From: Chitinimonas taiwanensis DSM 18899
GTDB lineage: Bacteria; Pseudomonadota; Gammaproteobacteria; Burkholderiales; Chitinimonadaceae
Length of the DNA stretch: 64,000 nt
Reading direction: 5' to 3'
Assembly: GCF_900119825.1 (NCBI RefSeq)
Contig: NZ_FPKR01000002.1
Coordinates: 1-64,000, forward strand
In this document: positions 7,631 to 16,331 of the stretch, in pieces
Layout of the letters: each line of letters opens with the position of its first letter
Position numbering within the stretch: the stretch's first letter is position 1
Program-made: the position numbers and the translations under genes
Notes under the pieces: model-generated
What the model was told of the DNA's origin: nothing
Seen by the model: the letters and a program-made list of their open reading frames with translations, nothing else
Databases searched by the model: none

Positions 7631-8581
7631 TTAGAATCGGCGCAGCAGTTGTTCGGCATAGCGGCCCAGAGTGGCCAGCGTGCCCACCGTGGGCTGCGGT
7701 GGCAGCGCGGCCTCTGCGCCTGGGGGCGTGCAGTCCGCCAGGCCTACCGTGGGCCAGCCGCGCTGGGCCAGCCAGGCGCACAGCGCTTCAAAGCGGCGCA
7801 CCACGATGCGGTCCGGCTCGCTCGAATCGGGCTTGAGCAGCTCGAAGTTGTGCGAGACGAGAATGAATTCAGGCAGGCCAAGCGCGGCCGCGCTATCGAG
7901 CGCCGCGCGCAGCTCGGCAAAGCTGCAGCCAGATAACTGAGCCGGCTTGGGCTTGCCCAGGCCATCGCGGAATACGCTGACCGGAAAGCTGTGCACGCCA
8001 TGGATGCTGCGCGCACCGCGCAAGGGGCCATCGCCGCGCAGATCGGGGCCGCTGACTGCGTAGAAATCGTTCAGGCTGCTGTCCAGCGTGATGCCATTGC
8101 GTGCGAGCGCCGTAAAAGTAGCGCGGTTGGCCGCGAAGCTGCCGGCGCGAAAAGCATTGATCTGCGCCACACCGGCCTCGGCCAGCAGGCGCTTGCCGTG
8201 CGCGATCAGCGCGGTCTGCTCATCCAGCGTGTAGTAGCTGAGGTGCTGGCGCTTGACCTGATTGTTGGGTATCAGCGCCGGGCTGATCTCATCGGTCCAT
8301 TCCGGGTGCAGATGCAGCTGCACCTCCTGGCCGGCGCTCTGGATCAGCGCAACGATCTCGGCCAGGTACGCCAGCCCAAAACGGGCGGCGAACAAGGGCT
8401 CGACGAAGAACACGCCGTGCAGGCCATGCCGGTTCAAGATCTCCAGGGTCTTGGGCAGTGCATAGTCGCCCAGGGCCGAGCGCCCATACACATAGCGGGC
8501 AAAGCTGGCCGGAAAAGCCTCGTCCAGCCGGTCCCAGCCATTGCACCAGACCTCGATATCGAAGCTGAGCACCACCTTCAT
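7631..8581 (-). CDS. Polysaccharide deacetylase-like protein
   Basis: The 316-residue protein begins MKVVLSFDIEVWCNGWDRL, with the aspartate-containing first motif of the NodB fold, then VFFVEPLFAARFG, VQLHLHPEWTDE and FRAGSFAANRAT, which match later NodB-like motifs. The usual second motif H(S/T)xxHP is replaced by HLHPEW, so metal coordination is partly retained. It probably removes acetyl or similar groups from a sugar, but enzymatic activity is unproven. ATG at 8581 overlaps the stop of the phosphatase gene by four bases. The C-terminus carries extra residues beyond the barrel. Confidence 0.7.
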   Translation of the reverse strand: MKVVLSFDIEVWCNGWDRLDEAFPASFARYVYGRSALGDYALPKTLEILNRHGLHGVFFVEPLFAARFGLAYLAEIVALIQSAGQEVQLHLHPEWTDEISPALIPNNQVKRQHLSYYTLDEQTALIAHGKRLLAEAGVAQINAFRAGSFAANRATFTALARNGITLDSSLNDFYAVSGPDLRGDGPLRGARSIHGVHSFPVSVFRDGLGKPKPAQLSGCSFAELRAALDSAAALGLPEFILVSHNFELLKPDSSEPDRIVVRRFEALCAWLAQRGWPTVGLADCTPPGAEAALPPQPTVGTLATLGRYAEQLLRRF

Positions 8582-9183
8582 GGCTGCATGCTCGCACTGC
8601 CACGCACACGCAGCTCGGCACACAGATTCAGCACCGCGCTGTGGATCAAGGTAAAGCAGCTGAAGAAATAGGCATCGGACAGCGTGGCCGGGTCATGCAG
8701 ATGCAGGCGGCGCGGGCGCGACCAGGCACCGAGCAGCACGATGGCCTGGGCCGGAATACCGCGTGCCTGCAGCTGCTTCACATGGCGAATTTCCATGGCC
8801 AGCAGGAGGTCGCCCGGCTGGTAGCGGTAGTCGCTGAAGTCAGTGGCCTGATGCTGGCCAAGGTCGAGGCCGAAGTAGCCGGCGGTGTGCTGGGCGGTCG
8901 GGAAGGCCGGTGCGCCGGTGGTGGTGGACAGGCCGAGCGAGCAGACCCGCGCGCCCTGCCCGCGCGCCACCCATTCGGCAAACGCGCTGCGATTGATATT
9001 GCCGAGGCAGACGAAGACCAGCCTGTGCACCGGCTCTGTCGGCAGCGCGATGTGCGCGTCCACGCGCCCGGCCAGCAGTTCAAGCTGGGCCAGCATATGG
9101 CGCACCCAGCCACGCAGGGTGCCGTAATTGCTGCGGGTCAGCGCGGCCAATTGCTGGCGGGCCTGGGAAAATCGATTCAGCAT
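8578..9183 (-). CDS. Low-molecular-weight protein tyrosine phosphatase with N-terminal extension
   Basis: The catalytic loop VFVCLGNINRS (Cys about 59, Arg about 65) fits CX5R(S/T) of LMW-PTPs, and LHLHDPATLSDAYF supplies the general-acid aspartate of the DP motif. The 201 residues exceed the usual 145-160 because of about 50 extra N-terminal residues with basic and hydrophobic helices. Wzb-type phosphatases in capsule and EPS loci dephosphorylate the tyrosine autokinase that controls chain length. The partner kinase is about 22 kb upstream in the same operon (31300-32199). Gap to the preceding deacetylase is 29 bases. Confidence 0.85.
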   Translation of the reverse strand: MLNRFSQARQQLAALTRSNYGTLRGWVRHMLAQLELLAGRVDAHIALPTEPVHRLVFVCLGNINRSAFAEWVARGQGARVCSLGLSTTTGAPAFPTAQHTAGYFGLDLGQHQATDFSDYRYQPGDLLLAMEIRHVKQLQARGIPAQAIVLLGAWSRPRRLHLHDPATLSDAYFFSCFTLIHSAVLNLCAELRVRGSASMQP

Positions 9184-9212
9184 CGCGAAGTCTTGAACGA
9201 GGAAAACACGGA

Positions 9213-10175
9213 TCAGGCCAGCTGCGCGGCCGGTGCGCGCAGATTGCCCAGCATGCGCAGGCCATACTTGAACGCACTGCGGTCCCAGGGTTTGAAGCGT
9301 GGCAGCTGGAAGGGGTCGGACCCCAGGCTGGCCGCGCCCATGGCGGTGGACACCGCAGCGACAAAGCCGGCGCGGCGCAGCATGGCCGTATGGCTGGCGT
9401 GGTAGTCCTTGCCCGGCCGCCCATTCGGATAGGCAAACAGCCGGACCGGCGCGGCGATGATGTCCTGCAGCGCGGCCTGGCTATCCACGATCTCGCGCTC
9501 GGCCTCAGCATCGCTGAGCGTAGCCAGGATGGGATGGCTGCAGGTGTGCGCGCCGATCTGCATGCCGGCGCGATGCAGCAGGCGCACCTGCTCGGAACGC
9601 ATCATCAGGTCGTCCGGCAGCGTCACCTCGGCCAAGTCGGCAATCTGCGCGACCAGGGCCAGGCGCTCGGGCGGGGTCTGGTATTTGATCTTGGCAATCA
9701 GGCCGTTCAGCGCCTGGCGCCGCTCGGCCACACTACCCAGCGGCCAACTACCCAGGCCCAGCGCGCTGAGGTCGAGCTGCGGCTGGCGGCAGCCTCGCAC
9801 GGTCTCGATGATCGCGTCATTCCACATCCGCCCGCCGTTCAAAAAGCCACTGGCGATGAAGAAGGTGGCCGGCATCGCGTGCTTTTGCAGCAGCGGCAAC
9901 GCCTGGGTGGCGTTATTCGCATAGCCATCGTCGAAGGTGATGACCGCCGCACGCGCCGGCAGGCTGCCCGCCTGCAGGCGTGCGGCCGCCTCATCCAGCG
10001 GCAGTACCTGGAACCAGCGCCCTAGCCAGCGCAGCTCTTCATCGAAGCGCGCCACATCGGGCTCGTCCGGCAGCAGCGGGTCGGGCTGGGCCAGCACGCG
10101 GTGGAAGGTGAGGATGGACAGTTTGGCCCTCGGGCCGGCTGGCGACAGCAGGCCAGCCACGCTACGCAGCATCAT
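9213..10175 (-). CDS. Polysaccharide deacetylase (NodB family)
   Basis: This 320-residue protein carries the NodB motifs in order: LSILTFHRV, AAVITFDDGYANN (metal and catalytic aspartates), GAHTCSHPILATLSD (histidine pair) and LFAYPNGRPGKDY. A long insertion between motifs one and two is usual for EPS-locus deacetylases. It should remove N-acetyl groups from a sugar of the polymer, at the membrane or in the periplasm; no clear signal peptide is seen. It starts with two ATG codons at 10175/10172 and overlaps the stop of the O-ligase gene by four bases. Confidence 0.85.
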   Translation of the reverse strand: MMLRSVAGLLSPAGPRAKLSILTFHRVLAQPDPLLPDEPDVARFDEELRWLGRWFQVLPLDEAAARLQAGSLPARAAVITFDDGYANNATQALPLLQKHAMPATFFIASGFLNGGRMWNDAIIETVRGCRQPQLDLSALGLGSWPLGSVAERRQALNGLIAKIKYQTPPERLALVAQIADLAEVTLPDDLMMRSEQVRLLHRAGMQIGAHTCSHPILATLSDAEAEREIVDSQAALQDIIAAPVRLFAYPNGRPGKDYHASHTAMLRRAGFVAAVSTAMGAASLGSDPFQLPRFKPWDRSAFKYGLRMLGNLRAPAAQLA

Positions 10176-11494
10176 GCGGGTACCGCCTGAAAGGTTTTCT
10201 TCTTGGCCTTCATTCGGCCGACCGGCGCGGCCGAGCCGAAGGCGCCGGTTTTCTCATTTTCGTAAGCCTTGCTCTTCAGCCAACGGTCGGCCGCCAGCAG
10301 GATCACCATCAGGTTGTAAGGCAGGTCGAAGTACTGCAGGGCGAGGAAGGCGCCGCCCACCGCATAGCCAATGATGGACACCTGGCACATGCCGGCCAGG
10401 TAATAGAGCCACATGGTCTCGGGCAGCAGCCGCGCCTGCTTGCGCAGCCGCCCGGCCAGCATGAAGGTGAGCAGCCATAGCAGCAGGAACAGGAACAGCC
10501 CGACCCAGCCATGCTCGCCCAGCACGGCAAAGTAGATACTGTGCGCGCCGAGCACGATATTCGGATTGGGCGCGTAGATCGCGTACAGATCGGGCTGGTA
10601 GATAGCGAAGCCGCCGCCCAGGAAACGGTCATTGGCCAGGTTGTAGGTCATCTGCCAGGCATTGATGCGCCCCATGGCCGAGCCGTCGCTCTCATAGGTC
10701 TGGATGGTACCCATGCGCTCGCTCCAGCTTTCCGGCATGAAGGCGAGCAGGCCGGCGGCGATCACGCCGACCATGATGCCGGTCACGATCTTGCGGTCCG
10801 AGCGCAACCAGAGCAGCGCGCCCATGGCCGACAGCGCGAGCAGCGCGCCGCGCGACTGGGTGCCAAGCGCCGCCACGGTCGACAGCAGCATCACCACCAA
10901 GAGGCCCTGGCGTATCCAGATGCGCGTGGCCACCACGCGCAGATAGTTCATCAGCGGGATGCACATGATCAGCGCCACCGCCAGCTCGTTATTGCCCTCG
11001 ATAAAGCCGCCGGGCGGCCCCCATACGCGCGCGCCGCCGCCGCTGGTAATGGTGAAGATGCCGCCCTTGAAGCCGTAGAAGCCGATGGATAGCACATTGA
11101 TCCAGATAAAGAACTCGATGTGCTTGCGCTCGTGCAGCACCGCCAGCGCCACCAGGGTCATCAGCTGGATCTTGAACACCTTGTTCAGCTGCAGCCAGGA
11201 GGCGGTCGAATGCACGGAGAACACCGTGGTCAGCGTCATCCAGGCCACGAAGAGCAGCAGCACCACCACCGGCGGGCTCCAGGTGAACTTGATCTTGTCC
11301 TTGGTGAACACCATGGAAACAAAGGTCACCGCCGCGGCAATCGCCGCGAACGGCGCGGCATGGGCAAAGCCGAAGGCGAGCTTGTGCGGGTTCATGATGC
11401 TGACCCAGGTCCAGATCATCACCCCGACCCAGGGCCGCTTGAGCGCATAAAAGGTGGCAACCAGCAGGACAAGTACCAGGGCAAGATCACGCAT
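10172..11494 (-). CDS. O-antigen ligase/polymerase, exosortase A system-associated
   Basis: The 440-residue protein is a multi-pass membrane protein (about 10-12 segments) beginning MRDLALVLVLLVATFYALKR. It has the long loop GGARVWGPPGGFIEGNNELA, GTQSRGALLAL and GAHSIYFAVLGEHGW, as in TIGR03097-type ligases found with exosortase A. These are of the Wzy/WaaL type and may polymerise the repeat unit or transfer glycan to a protein. In this locus no separate Wzy was seen, so it is the best polymerase candidate. It overlaps the CapK-like gene by eight bases. Confidence 0.88.
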   Translation of the reverse strand: MRDLALVLVLLVATFYALKRPWVGVMIWTWVSIMNPHKLAFGFAHAAPFAAIAAAVTFVSMVFTKDKIKFTWSPPVVVLLLFVAWMTLTTVFSVHSTASWLQLNKVFKIQLMTLVALAVLHERKHIEFFIWINVLSIGFYGFKGGIFTITSGGGARVWGPPGGFIEGNNELAVALIMCIPLMNYLRVVATRIWIRQGLLVVMLLSTVAALGTQSRGALLALSAMGALLWLRSDRKIVTGIMVGVIAAGLLAFMPESWSERMGTIQTYESDGSAMGRINAWQMTYNLANDRFLGGGFAIYQPDLYAIYAPNPNIVLGAHSIYFAVLGEHGWVGLFLFLLLWLLTFMLAGRLRKQARLLPETMWLYYLAGMCQVSIIGYAVGGAFLALQYFDLPYNLMVILLAADRWLKSKAYENEKTGAFGSAAPVGRMKAKKKTFQAVPA

Positions 11495-12869
11495 GTTGCA
11501 CCTCTACGCCCGGTGCGAAGGCCGGCACCGCGCTGACCACATAGCGGAACTTGCCCGAGGCCTCGGCCGGAATCTCGTCCACCTGCTCGACCTGGATCTC
11601 CACGCCTTGCCCCAGGCGCGCCTTGAAGTCGTGCACGATGCGCGCCGCGCTCTCGGGCGCGAAACCGGCCTCGGCCACGATTTTCACCACCGTCAGCGCA
11701 CGCGAGCGCTGCTCGATGCGAAAGCGCGCCACGCCGGGCAGATCACGCACCGTGTAGATCAGCGCCAGGCCATGCATAACGGTGCCGTCTTGCGCCACCA
11801 CGAAATCGGTACTGCGCCCCTGCACTTCCTGCAGTACCGGCAGGCTGCGCCCGCACGCGCACAGCTGGGTGCCGAGTATGCCCATATCGCCAGTGCGGTA
11901 GCGCACGAAGGGGAAATCGGCCGTGCCCAGATGGGTGACAGTGATCTCGCCCAGTTCACCCGCACCGGCCTGGCTGCCATCGGGCTTCAGCGTCTCCACG
12001 ATGATGTCCTCGGCGCTGATATGCAGGCTGCCCTGCGGGCACTGGTGGGCGATAAAGCCCGCATCGCGCGCGCCATAGCCATTCGCCACCGGGCAGCCAA
12101 AGGCCGCTTCTATGCTGGCGCGCTGATTGTCGTAGAGCTTTTCCGAGGTGACGAACACCACCCGGATACCCAGATCGTTGAGCGCCACGCCGCGCGCCTG
12201 CGCATGCTGGGCGATCAGCGCCAGGCTGGACGGATAGCCGAACAACATGGCCGGGCGCTTGGCGCGGATGGTGGCGATAAAGCGGTCAAGGTTCTCGGCC
12301 GACATCTCGAAGGCCGGCAGCAGAAAACTCCGCATCAGCCCATCACGCAGGCGGCGCACACGGTCCTGGGCGCCGAGTTCGATCGGACTGCCCCACACCA
12401 CCAGTTCCGGGTCGCCGATATCCACACCCCACCAGCGCGTGGCGCGCCACTTGGCCGCCACATCGTGGCTCTTGCGCCCCTTGCCCATATAGAAGATCAG
12501 CGGCTCGCCCGAGGAGCCACCGGTGTTATAGCGGGTCAGCGGACCATGGCCGTCGGCCTTCAGCGCTTCGACATGCGCGCGGATTTCCGGCTTACCCAGG
12601 CGCGGCAGGCGCTGCAGATCGGCCAGGCTGTGGATGCTGGCCGGATCGAAACCGAGCTCGGCAAATAGCTCGCGGTAGTAAGGCACGCGCTGGCCGATCT
12701 CGACCAGAAAGGCGCGTAGGCGCATCAGCTGATCGTCCGCCAAACGCTCGGCCGGCCACCACTGGCTGGCCTCCAGGCGGCGACGCAGCGCCACCGAGTC
12801 GTGACCCTTCAGGCGCTCGTGCAGCGGAAACAGCACGCCGGCGCAGAGCTTGGTGTACCAGCTGCTCAT
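11487..12869 (-). CDS. CapK-like adenylate-forming enzyme (phenylacetate-CoA ligase family)
   Basis: The 460-residue protein holds the ANL-superfamily ATP loop YNTGGSSGEPLIFY (about residues 110-123), GYGARDAGFIAHQCP and RYRTGDMGILG, plus a C-terminal small domain. A CACGRSLP segment resembles the cysteine-containing site in CapK-type proteins. Members activate a carboxylate as an acyl adenylate; in capsule loci their acceptor is mostly unknown. Here it may activate an acid that is then joined to the polymer. ATG at 12869 overlaps the upstream glycosyltransferase stop (ATGA), which settles the start. Confidence 0.8.
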   Translation of the reverse strand: MSSWYTKLCAGVLFPLHERLKGHDSVALRRRLEASQWWPAERLADDQLMRLRAFLVEIGQRVPYYRELFAELGFDPASIHSLADLQRLPRLGKPEIRAHVEALKADGHGPLTRYNTGGSSGEPLIFYMGKGRKSHDVAAKWRATRWWGVDIGDPELVVWGSPIELGAQDRVRRLRDGLMRSFLLPAFEMSAENLDRFIATIRAKRPAMLFGYPSSLALIAQHAQARGVALNDLGIRVVFVTSEKLYDNQRASIEAAFGCPVANGYGARDAGFIAHQCPQGSLHISAEDIIVETLKPDGSQAGAGELGEITVTHLGTADFPFVRYRTGDMGILGTQLCACGRSLPVLQEVQGRSTDFVVAQDGTVMHGLALIYTVRDLPGVARFRIEQRSRALTVVKIVAEAGFAPESAARIVHDFKARLGQGVEIQVEQVDEIPAEASGKFRYVVSAVPAFAPGVEVQHA

Positions 12870-13999
12870 GCCACACTCCTTTGCGCCGCAGCGCGCCGGT
12901 AGGCATCCAACCACTGTGCGCGTACGCGCGGCCAGGCATAGCCCTCGGCCTCCTGGCGTGCGGCCTGGCAAAAGCGCGCCGCCAGCGCCGGGTCCTGCAA
13001 GACTCGCAGCGCGGCCGCCGCCATGGCGGGCGCATCACCTATCGGCACCAGCAGGCCGGTGCGCCCATCGTCGAGCATATCGGGTATGCCGCCCGCCGCC
13101 GTGCTGACCACCGGCACGCCGCTGGCGAAGGCTTCCAGAATCGAGATCGGCATATTGTCCACCGTGCTGGGGTTGAGCATGCAATCGGCCTCGGCATACA
13201 GGGCGGGAATGGCGGCGTTTTCGATGCGGCCGGCAAAGCGTACCGCCTCGCCCAGGCCCAGCTCAGCCACCAGCGCCTGCAGGCTGGCCAGCTCCGGTCC
13301 GCTGCCGGCCACGGTCAGCCGTGCGGCGGGAAAGCTCGCACGCAGCTGGGCAAAGGCGCGAATCGCGGTCGGAATATCGTAAATCGCTTCCAGATTACGG
13401 GTGACCACAATATGCGGCGCCGTGTCAAACGCGCGCAGCGGCTGCTGGTTGAAGCGCGATAGGTCGATGATATTCGGGATGACCTCGGCCGCCAGACCGA
13501 AATCGGCAAACACGCGTAAGAGATAGCGCGAGGGGGTCACGCGCAGCGCCACGCCGGCCAGCATGCGCAGCACATAGGCGGGCGCGCTGGCAAAGAAGGG
13601 TTGGGCATTGCCACCGCGATAATTGATGATCACCGCGCAGCCACGCGCCCGGGCGATCAGCACCGCGGGCGCTGCGAACAGATGCCAGGCCCAGCCGGAA
13701 TTGGCCAGCACATGCATGACCTGGGACTGGCCGGCCGCACGCCATAGCGCCCACAGATAGGGTATGAGCCGGAACGCGGCGCGCAGCACCGGCAGGCGCC
13801 CTACCCAAGCCGGCGCATAGGGCGCATTGGTACGCACATGGCGCACCGGCATGCCCGCTTCGCCCCACAGGCGCAGCAGCTGCTCGCACTGATTGGCCAT
13901 GCCGCCCGAGGGCGGCGGCAAGGGCCCCACCACGCACACGCGTGGCAGCGACTGGCCCTGCTCGATTGCATTCATGCTGACATCCTCAAGGCGCTTCAT
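12866..13999 (-). CDS. Glycosyltransferase family 4 (GT-B fold)
   Basis: Translation from ATG 13999 (MKRLEDVSM) gives 377 residues. VCVVGPLPPPSGGMANQCEQLLRLW is the glycine-rich acceptor loop of GT4 enzymes, and VTRNLEAIYDIPTAIRAFA, PALYAEADCMLNPS and EAFASGVPVVST are donor-domain motifs including the E-x7-E-like pattern. It transfers a sugar from a nucleotide donor to the growing lipid-linked repeat unit on the cytoplasmic face. Donor and acceptor are not known. It overlaps both neighbours by four bases. Confidence 0.85.
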   Translation of the reverse strand: MKRLEDVSMNAIEQGQSLPRVCVVGPLPPPSGGMANQCEQLLRLWGEAGMPVRHVRTNAPYAPAWVGRLPVLRAAFRLIPYLWALWRAAGQSQVMHVLANSGWAWHLFAAPAVLIARARGCAVIINYRGGNAQPFFASAPAYVLRMLAGVALRVTPSRYLLRVFADFGLAAEVIPNIIDLSRFNQQPLRAFDTAPHIVVTRNLEAIYDIPTAIRAFAQLRASFPAARLTVAGSGPELASLQALVAELGLGEAVRFAGRIENAAIPALYAEADCMLNPSTVDNMPISILEAFASGVPVVSTAAGGIPDMLDDGRTGLLVPIGDAPAMAAAALRVLQDPALAARFCQAARQEAEGYAWPRVRAQWLDAYRRAAAQRSVA

Positions 14000-15024
14000 C
14001 GGGTTTCCTGCCGGCTTGGGCGCGTGCGCCACAGCATGATCAGGCTGAGCAAGAGGCCCAGCTTGGCCACGGCCCCGAGTACCACCAGCCACTGCAGCTG
14101 CAGTCGCAGGCTACGCAGCGCCTGCAGCTGGTTGAGATTGGCCGGTTCTTCGAGCACCTGCAGGCGAGGCTGCACACCCTGCAAGATGCCACCCACCTGC
14201 TCGAGCGAGCGGCTGACGCCGCCTAGCGCCCTCACCAACACGGCGCGGTCGTACTCGAACACATTATTGCCCCACCACAGATACCACTCGTTCTGGCCGC
14301 GCCGGTAGTAGTCCCAGGCCTTGGCCGGCTCGGCATAGCCGGGGCGTGCCTCGGCCACCAGGCGCTGCATCCGGATGCTGTCCGGCGCCTCGCGCAGCGC
14401 CTGGCGGAAAGCCAGCGCGGACAGGATCTGTCCATCGGCCGCGGTGAAATAGGCGTTATTGAACACATCGACCAGCTGCCAGCGCTGCGCCTGGCGGTTC
14501 CAGATTTCCGGCCAGACGTGGCCATGGCCGCCAAAGCCATCAAAAGAGAACGCCCACTGGCGTACCGGCACCTCGGCCGCCAGGGCCAGCGCGGTAAAGG
14601 CCCGCACAAAGTCGCCGCAATAGCCATCGCCACGCTGCACGATGCGCTGGTAGGTGGTCTGCAGATCGGACTGGATCGCCCCGCCATGCAGCACCGCACT
14701 ACCAGTAAGCAGATGGCGGCTGATGGCCTGGGCGCGCTGCCAGTCATCGGGCAGCTCAGCTAGCTTCAGCGCGCGCGCCTGGGTGGCGAACAGCGCCATG
14801 CTGGGGCCGGGTTCCTGGCGGAAATCCGCAGGCCACGCAGCCGGCGTCCAGTTCACGCCCGAACGCGGCGCATCCTGCAAGAGCCAGGCATTGCGCAGGC
14901 GCACCAATTCGCTACCGCTGCGCAGATAGGGCAGCAGCATGGCCGCGCAGGCCAGCAGCACCAGCAGGCAGCCGATCGCCAGTGCGGCCCAGCGCCGCCG
15001 CGGCGGGGCCAGTTTTACCAGCAC
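13996..15024 (-). CDS. Membrane-anchored transglutaminase-like protein
   Basis: 342 residues with an N-terminal hydrophobic helix (about 13-34) and a C-terminal one (about 312-332). Between them is a papain-like transglutaminase core: GDGYCGDFVRAF (Cys about 136), GGHGHVWPEIW (His about 169) and WQLVDVFNN (Asp about 186) form the expected triad. Such proteins cleave or cross-link amide bonds; most bacterial ones act as proteases or amidases. In this locus it may act on a peptide or amide group of the polymer or on a PEP-CTERM protein. The start is a GTG at 15024 that overlaps the AlgD-like gene by 10 bases. Confidence 0.75.
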   Translation of the reverse strand: MLVKLAPPRRRWAALAIGCLLVLLACAAMLLPYLRSGSELVRLRNAWLLQDAPRSGVNWTPAAWPADFRQEPGPSMALFATQARALKLAELPDDWQRAQAISRHLLTGSAVLHGGAIQSDLQTTYQRIVQRGDGYCGDFVRAFTALALAAEVPVRQWAFSFDGFGGHGHVWPEIWNRQAQRWQLVDVFNNAYFTAADGQILSALAFRQALREAPDSIRMQRLVAEARPGYAEPAKAWDYYRRGQNEWYLWWGNNVFEYDRAVLVRALGGVSRSLEQVGGILQGVQPRLQVLEEPANLNQLQALRSLRLQLQWLVVLGAVAKLGLLLSLIMLWRTRPSRQETR

Positions 15025-16331
15025 AGGCCTTCCACCGTGGCCGGAATGTCCGCCGTATTGGGCAGGCGTACCAGGTCAAGCAGGGTCTGTTCCGGCCGGC
15101 AATGGCGGGCCAGTGCATTGGCGATCTCGAGGCCGCTCAGCCCGACCACCAGCACGTCCGATTCGGCGATCACCTCGCTCAGCTCGGCGCGCAGCAGCTC
15201 GCCGATATGCGGCAAGGTGGTTTCGATATAACGACGGTTGGCGCCCAAGAGGCGAGCCAGATGCACTTCCGGGTCGTAGATGCTCAGCTGCATGCCCTTG
15301 CCGATCAGGCGTTCGGCCAGCGTAACCAGCGGGCTTTCGCGCAGATCATCGGTGCCGGTCTTGAAGGACAGGCCGACAAAGCCGATCTTGCGTTTGCCGC
15401 TGGCCAGCAGCTTGTCGACCGCATGATCGAGATGCACGCGGTTGGAGGCCAGGATGGCCGACATCATCGGCAGGTTCACATCGTGCATCTTGGCCAGATA
15501 GCTGGTGGCGCGCAGGTCCTTGGGCAGGCAGGAGCCGCCAAAGGCAAAGCCGGGCTTCAGATAGGCGCGCGAGATATTGAGCTGGGTGTCCTGGCAGACC
15601 AGGTCCATCACCTCGAAGGCATCGACGCCGAGCGCCTCGCACAGGCGCGCGGTTTCATTGGCGAAGGTGATCTTCAGCGCATGAAAGTTATTGCAGCAGT
15701 ACTTCATCATCTCGGCCGCGCGCACCGAGGTCTGCAGGAAGTTGCAGGGCAGATGGCCGAACAGCGCGCGCAGACGCTCCACCGGATAGGCGTGGTTGGC
15801 GCCAACGATGGTGAACGGCGGCTTGTCGTAATCGCGGATCGAGGAGCCTTCGCGCAGGAATTCGGGCTGGAAGCATAGATGAAAACCCTCGCCATCCTTC
15901 TTGCCCGAGCTGCGTTCAATGATCGGGCGTAGCACATCTTCCACCGTGCCCGGCACCAGGGTGGAGCGGAATACCAGCACATGCGGCTCGGCCTTGTTGG
16001 CAATCGCGAGGCCAATCTGTTCGGCTAGGCGGAGCACGGCGCCCTGGTCCTGGCTGCCATTGGCGGCCGACGGGGTGCCCACGCAGATCAGCGAAATCTC
16101 GCTGCCCTGCACCGCCGCTTCGGCACTGGTGGTGACCGTCACCCGGCCGCTCTGCGCCACGCTCTCCATCAGCGCCACCATGCCCTCCTCCACCACCGGC
16201 GTCTTGCCGGCGCGGATCAGATCGAGCTTGGTCTGTTCGATATCGACACCGATCACCTCATGGCCGTCACGCGATAGGCAGGCCAGCGAGACCGCGCCCA
16301 CATAGCCCAGGCCGAAGATACTGATTTTCAT
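15015..16331 (-). CDS. algD: GDP-mannose/UDP-glucose 6-dehydrogenase, AlgD-like
   Basis: The 438-residue protein begins MKISIFGLGYVGAVSLACLS, an NAD-binding GxGxxG, and has the catalytic GGSCLPKDLRA with cysteine at residue 268, the same position as the AlgD nucleophile. The segments LGLSFKTGTDDLRESPLV and ERLIGKGMQLSIYDPEV also read like AlgD. The enzyme oxidises the C6 alcohol of a nucleotide sugar to a uronic acid in two NAD-dependent steps. GDP-mannuronic acid is the most likely product, which would make the polymer acidic; UDP-sugar use cannot be excluded. ATGA overlap with the upstream gene. Confidence 0.85.
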   Translation of the reverse strand: MKISIFGLGYVGAVSLACLSRDGHEVIGVDIEQTKLDLIRAGKTPVVEEGMVALMESVAQSGRVTVTTSAEAAVQGSEISLICVGTPSAANGSQDQGAVLRLAEQIGLAIANKAEPHVLVFRSTLVPGTVEDVLRPIIERSSGKKDGEGFHLCFQPEFLREGSSIRDYDKPPFTIVGANHAYPVERLRALFGHLPCNFLQTSVRAAEMMKYCCNNFHALKITFANETARLCEALGVDAFEVMDLVCQDTQLNISRAYLKPGFAFGGSCLPKDLRATSYLAKMHDVNLPMMSAILASNRVHLDHAVDKLLASGKRKIGFVGLSFKTGTDDLRESPLVTLAERLIGKGMQLSIYDPEVHLARLLGANRRYIETTLPHIGELLRAELSEVIAESDVLVVGLSGLEIANALARHCRPEQTLLDLVRLPNTADIPATVEGLCW

